This document shows, in pieces, positions 62,812 through 64,000 of a stretch of 64,000 bases of DNA (position 1 is the first letter of the stretch; each line of letters starts with the position of its first letter). Location: NCBI RefSeq assembly GCF_900112085.1, contig NZ_FOJY01000002.1, positions 1 through 64,000 of the forward strand, read 5' to 3'. The stretch is from Acetitomaculum ruminis DSM 5522 (GTDB lineage: Bacteria; Bacillota; Clostridia; Lachnospirales; Lachnospiraceae). The notes below the pieces were generated by a model. That model searched no databases and had not been told where the DNA came from. It saw only the letters and a program-made list of their open reading frames with translations. Made by a program: the position numbers and the translations under genes.

Positions 62812-63670
62812 TTACCTCTGTAGAAAAGAGATTATATTCTCTTTCATAATTATATTTACAGGATATACCCTGATATCTTTTAATTATTTCAATTATTTTT
62901 GAAGGTAGTAAGATTGCAAATACAGGTCTTAAGACATAAAACCAACCCTTAGGAAACAAAATCCCCAACTCCTTAAAATTTCGATAACGGATTTTTGCCT
63001 CGTTTATTCGGGTATTTATAGTTCTTTTTTTATAAGACTGTCTGCTTTCCCTGTATCTAAAGAGAATTTCTTCTAAATTGTAGCCTTTTAAGCCTTTTTT
63101 GGTAAGATGTAAAAATATCTCATAGTCTTCACACCTTAATGTTTCTTTAGTCTCCAGATATCCTCTTCCTGCTTCAAATAATTCTTTTCTAAACATAACG
63201 GAAGGATGAATAAAAGGTGAATATTTATAATAATCTTTAATATAGGGTTCTTTTGACATCAATCTTAAACCCCATACTCCTTCTTCGTCAAAAAGCTCAC
63301 AATTTGTGCCACACCAGGCATATTCGCTATGTTTCTCCAGAAATTCATACTGTTTTTTCAGCCTGTTGGGCAAGGATATATCATCGGCATCCATCCTTGC
63401 AATATACTTTCCCCTTGCCAGTTTAATACATTCATTTAAAGAAAAAGCAAGGCCCTGATTTTCATTCTTTCCTGCAATAATAATTCGTTCGTCCATTAAA
63501 GGAAGCTTTTCTATAATATCTTTTGCTATTTTGTCTGAACCATCATCCCAGATTATAAACTCGAAGTCCCAAAATGACTGATTTAATATAGAAATTACAG
63601 AATCTAATAGTTCCTTTTCATCAAACTGGTTATAAACACCCATTATGACTGAAATTAAAGGTTTTTTCAT
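62762..63670 (-). CDS. GT2 family glycosyltransferase
   Basis: A 302-residue family 2 glycosyltransferase. It has VIMGVYNQ (8-15), the nucleotide-sugar site WDDGSDK, DAD in IARMDADDISLPNRL, and the late ETLRCEDYEIFLHL block with the catalytic ED. A short amphipathic, basic C-terminal part may associate with the membrane. It lies 24 bases after the GT4 gene and its stop codon lies inside the next gene. It would add one sugar to the growing polymer. Confidence 0.88.
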   Translation of the reverse strand: MKKPLISVIMGVYNQFDEKELLDSVISILNQSFWDFEFIIWDDGSDKIAKDIIEKLPLMDERIIIAGKNENQGLAFSLNECIKLARGKYIARMDADDISLPNRLKKQYEFLEKHSEYAWCGTNCELFDEEGVWGLRLMSKEPYIKDYYKYSPFIHPSVMFRKELFEAGRGYLETKETLRCEDYEIFLHLTKKGLKGYNLEEILFRYRESRQSYKKRTINTRINEAKIRYRNFKELGILFPKGWFYVLRPVFAILLPSKIIEIIKRYQGISCKYNYEREYNLFSTEVNGLETAENIEKTIKQI

Positions 63671-63694
63671 AAACTCTTTACTCCTTTTAAGAAA

Positions 63695-64000
63695 TTAAAT
63701 CTTAGATAATGCTTTTTCATAAACTTTTTTCATGGTTTTTTCTACTTCATCCACCTTAAAATATCTGGCAGAATTTCTGCAGTTTTCTGACATTTCCTTT
63801 AACTTTTCCCGGTTTTGTTCAAAAAGTTTTATGGCTTTTACAAAGGAATTTACATCTTTAACATTACACACATAACTGTTTACCCTGTGAACTGCATACT
63901 CTTTAGTGCCTCTGTTATCAGAAACAATTAGAGGAAGACCGCAAAGCAAAGCTTCAACTGCTGCCACTCCCAGTCCTTCTCTCTTAGAGGGAAATACAAA
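63695..64000 (-). CDS. GT4 family glycosyltransferase, C-terminal part (5' end outside window)
   Basis: The frame is open to the window edge, so only the last 101 residues are seen and the GTG at 63967 is not the real start. The visible part begins FVFPSKREGLGVAAVEAL. That is the EX7E motif of GT-B retaining glycosyltransferases (E...GVAAVE), and the NDP-sugar block SDNRGTKEYA follows. The first gene, in transcription order, of the glycopolymer locus seen here. Confidence 0.8.
   Translation of the reverse strand, partial: FVFPSKREGLGVAAVEALLCGLPLIVSDNRGTKEYAVHRVNSYVCNVKDVNSFVKAIKLFEQNREKLKEMSENCRNSARYFKVDEVEKTMKKVYEKALSKI

Noticed and set aside
1-64000. CRISPR arrays, tRNA and rRNA genes, prophage genes
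   Set aside because: No regularly spaced long repeats, no tRNA-like cloverleaf with a CCA/GTTCRA block and no rRNA blocks or phage structural genes were seen by eye; no tool was run.

Overview
The window is a strongly AT-rich chromosomal segment from a Gram-positive, low-GC anaerobe, most likely a Lachnospiraceae-type Clostridia. The reasons are the gene order TIGR03960 radical SAM / TIGR03936 / RNase G / rplU-prp-rpmA-obg, an L27 precursor with a Prp cleavage site, the cmk-ispH-rpsA cluster, Asp23-FakA-RecG, a GerW sporulation protein, several TTG starts and an AgrC/AgrA-type two-component pair. A genus cannot be named from the sequence alone. No rRNA, tRNA or CRISPR array was seen.

Layout. 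1-1.1 kb: end of a beta-propeller-like gene and the stranded tail of an LRR surface protein. 1.2-7.8 kb (+): translation and ribosome-assembly block ending in obg. 7.8-10.7 kb: a scarred region with an IS200/IS605 tnpA relic, dtd (-), an IS3-type relic, an uncharacterised AAA ATPase (-) with a helically phased TTTAC array upstream, and a compact multi-hairpin element. 10.7-11.8 kb: XerS-like recombinase (+). 11.9-14.3 kb: leuS (-). 14.8-18.2 kb (+): aroF-tyrA-aroA for aromatic amino acids. 18.3-24.1 kb (-): REC/HD-GYP regulator, recG, fakA, asp23, rpmB.

24.3-38.2 kb (-): gerW and DUF2953, a SEDS/class B PBP pair whose genes overlap by 140 nt, a U32 (RlhA-like) protein, zapA, miaB-ruvA-ruvB with a LexA-box-like site upstream, proA, a MOSC-MogA fusion and a CmpB-family membrane protein. 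38.3-49.8 kb: an RNase H-like exonuclease (+), cheR (-) with a sigma-D-like promoter, rpsA-ispH-cmk-HI0933 flavoprotein-RpiR (-), a small alarmone synthetase (-), an AgrA/AgrC-type pair (+) and an AIM24 protein (-).

49.87-64.0 kb (-) is the most unusual part: a cell-surface glycopolymer locus, open at the window end. It holds a GT4 and a GT2 glycosyltransferase, a TagGH/Wzm-Wzt-like ABC exporter with two different permeases and a membrane-anchored ATPase, a GT2-HAD fusion, a PP-loop (QueC-like) and pyruvyltransferase fusion, a DUF6270 protein and a HAD protein. Three proteins share an uncharacterised domain with evenly spaced SRDG, SR and DxG[WY]xG motifs. Together these suggest synthesis, decoration (pyruvyl and possibly phospho-type substituents) and export of a secondary wall polymer or capsule. 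The substituent chemistry is inference.
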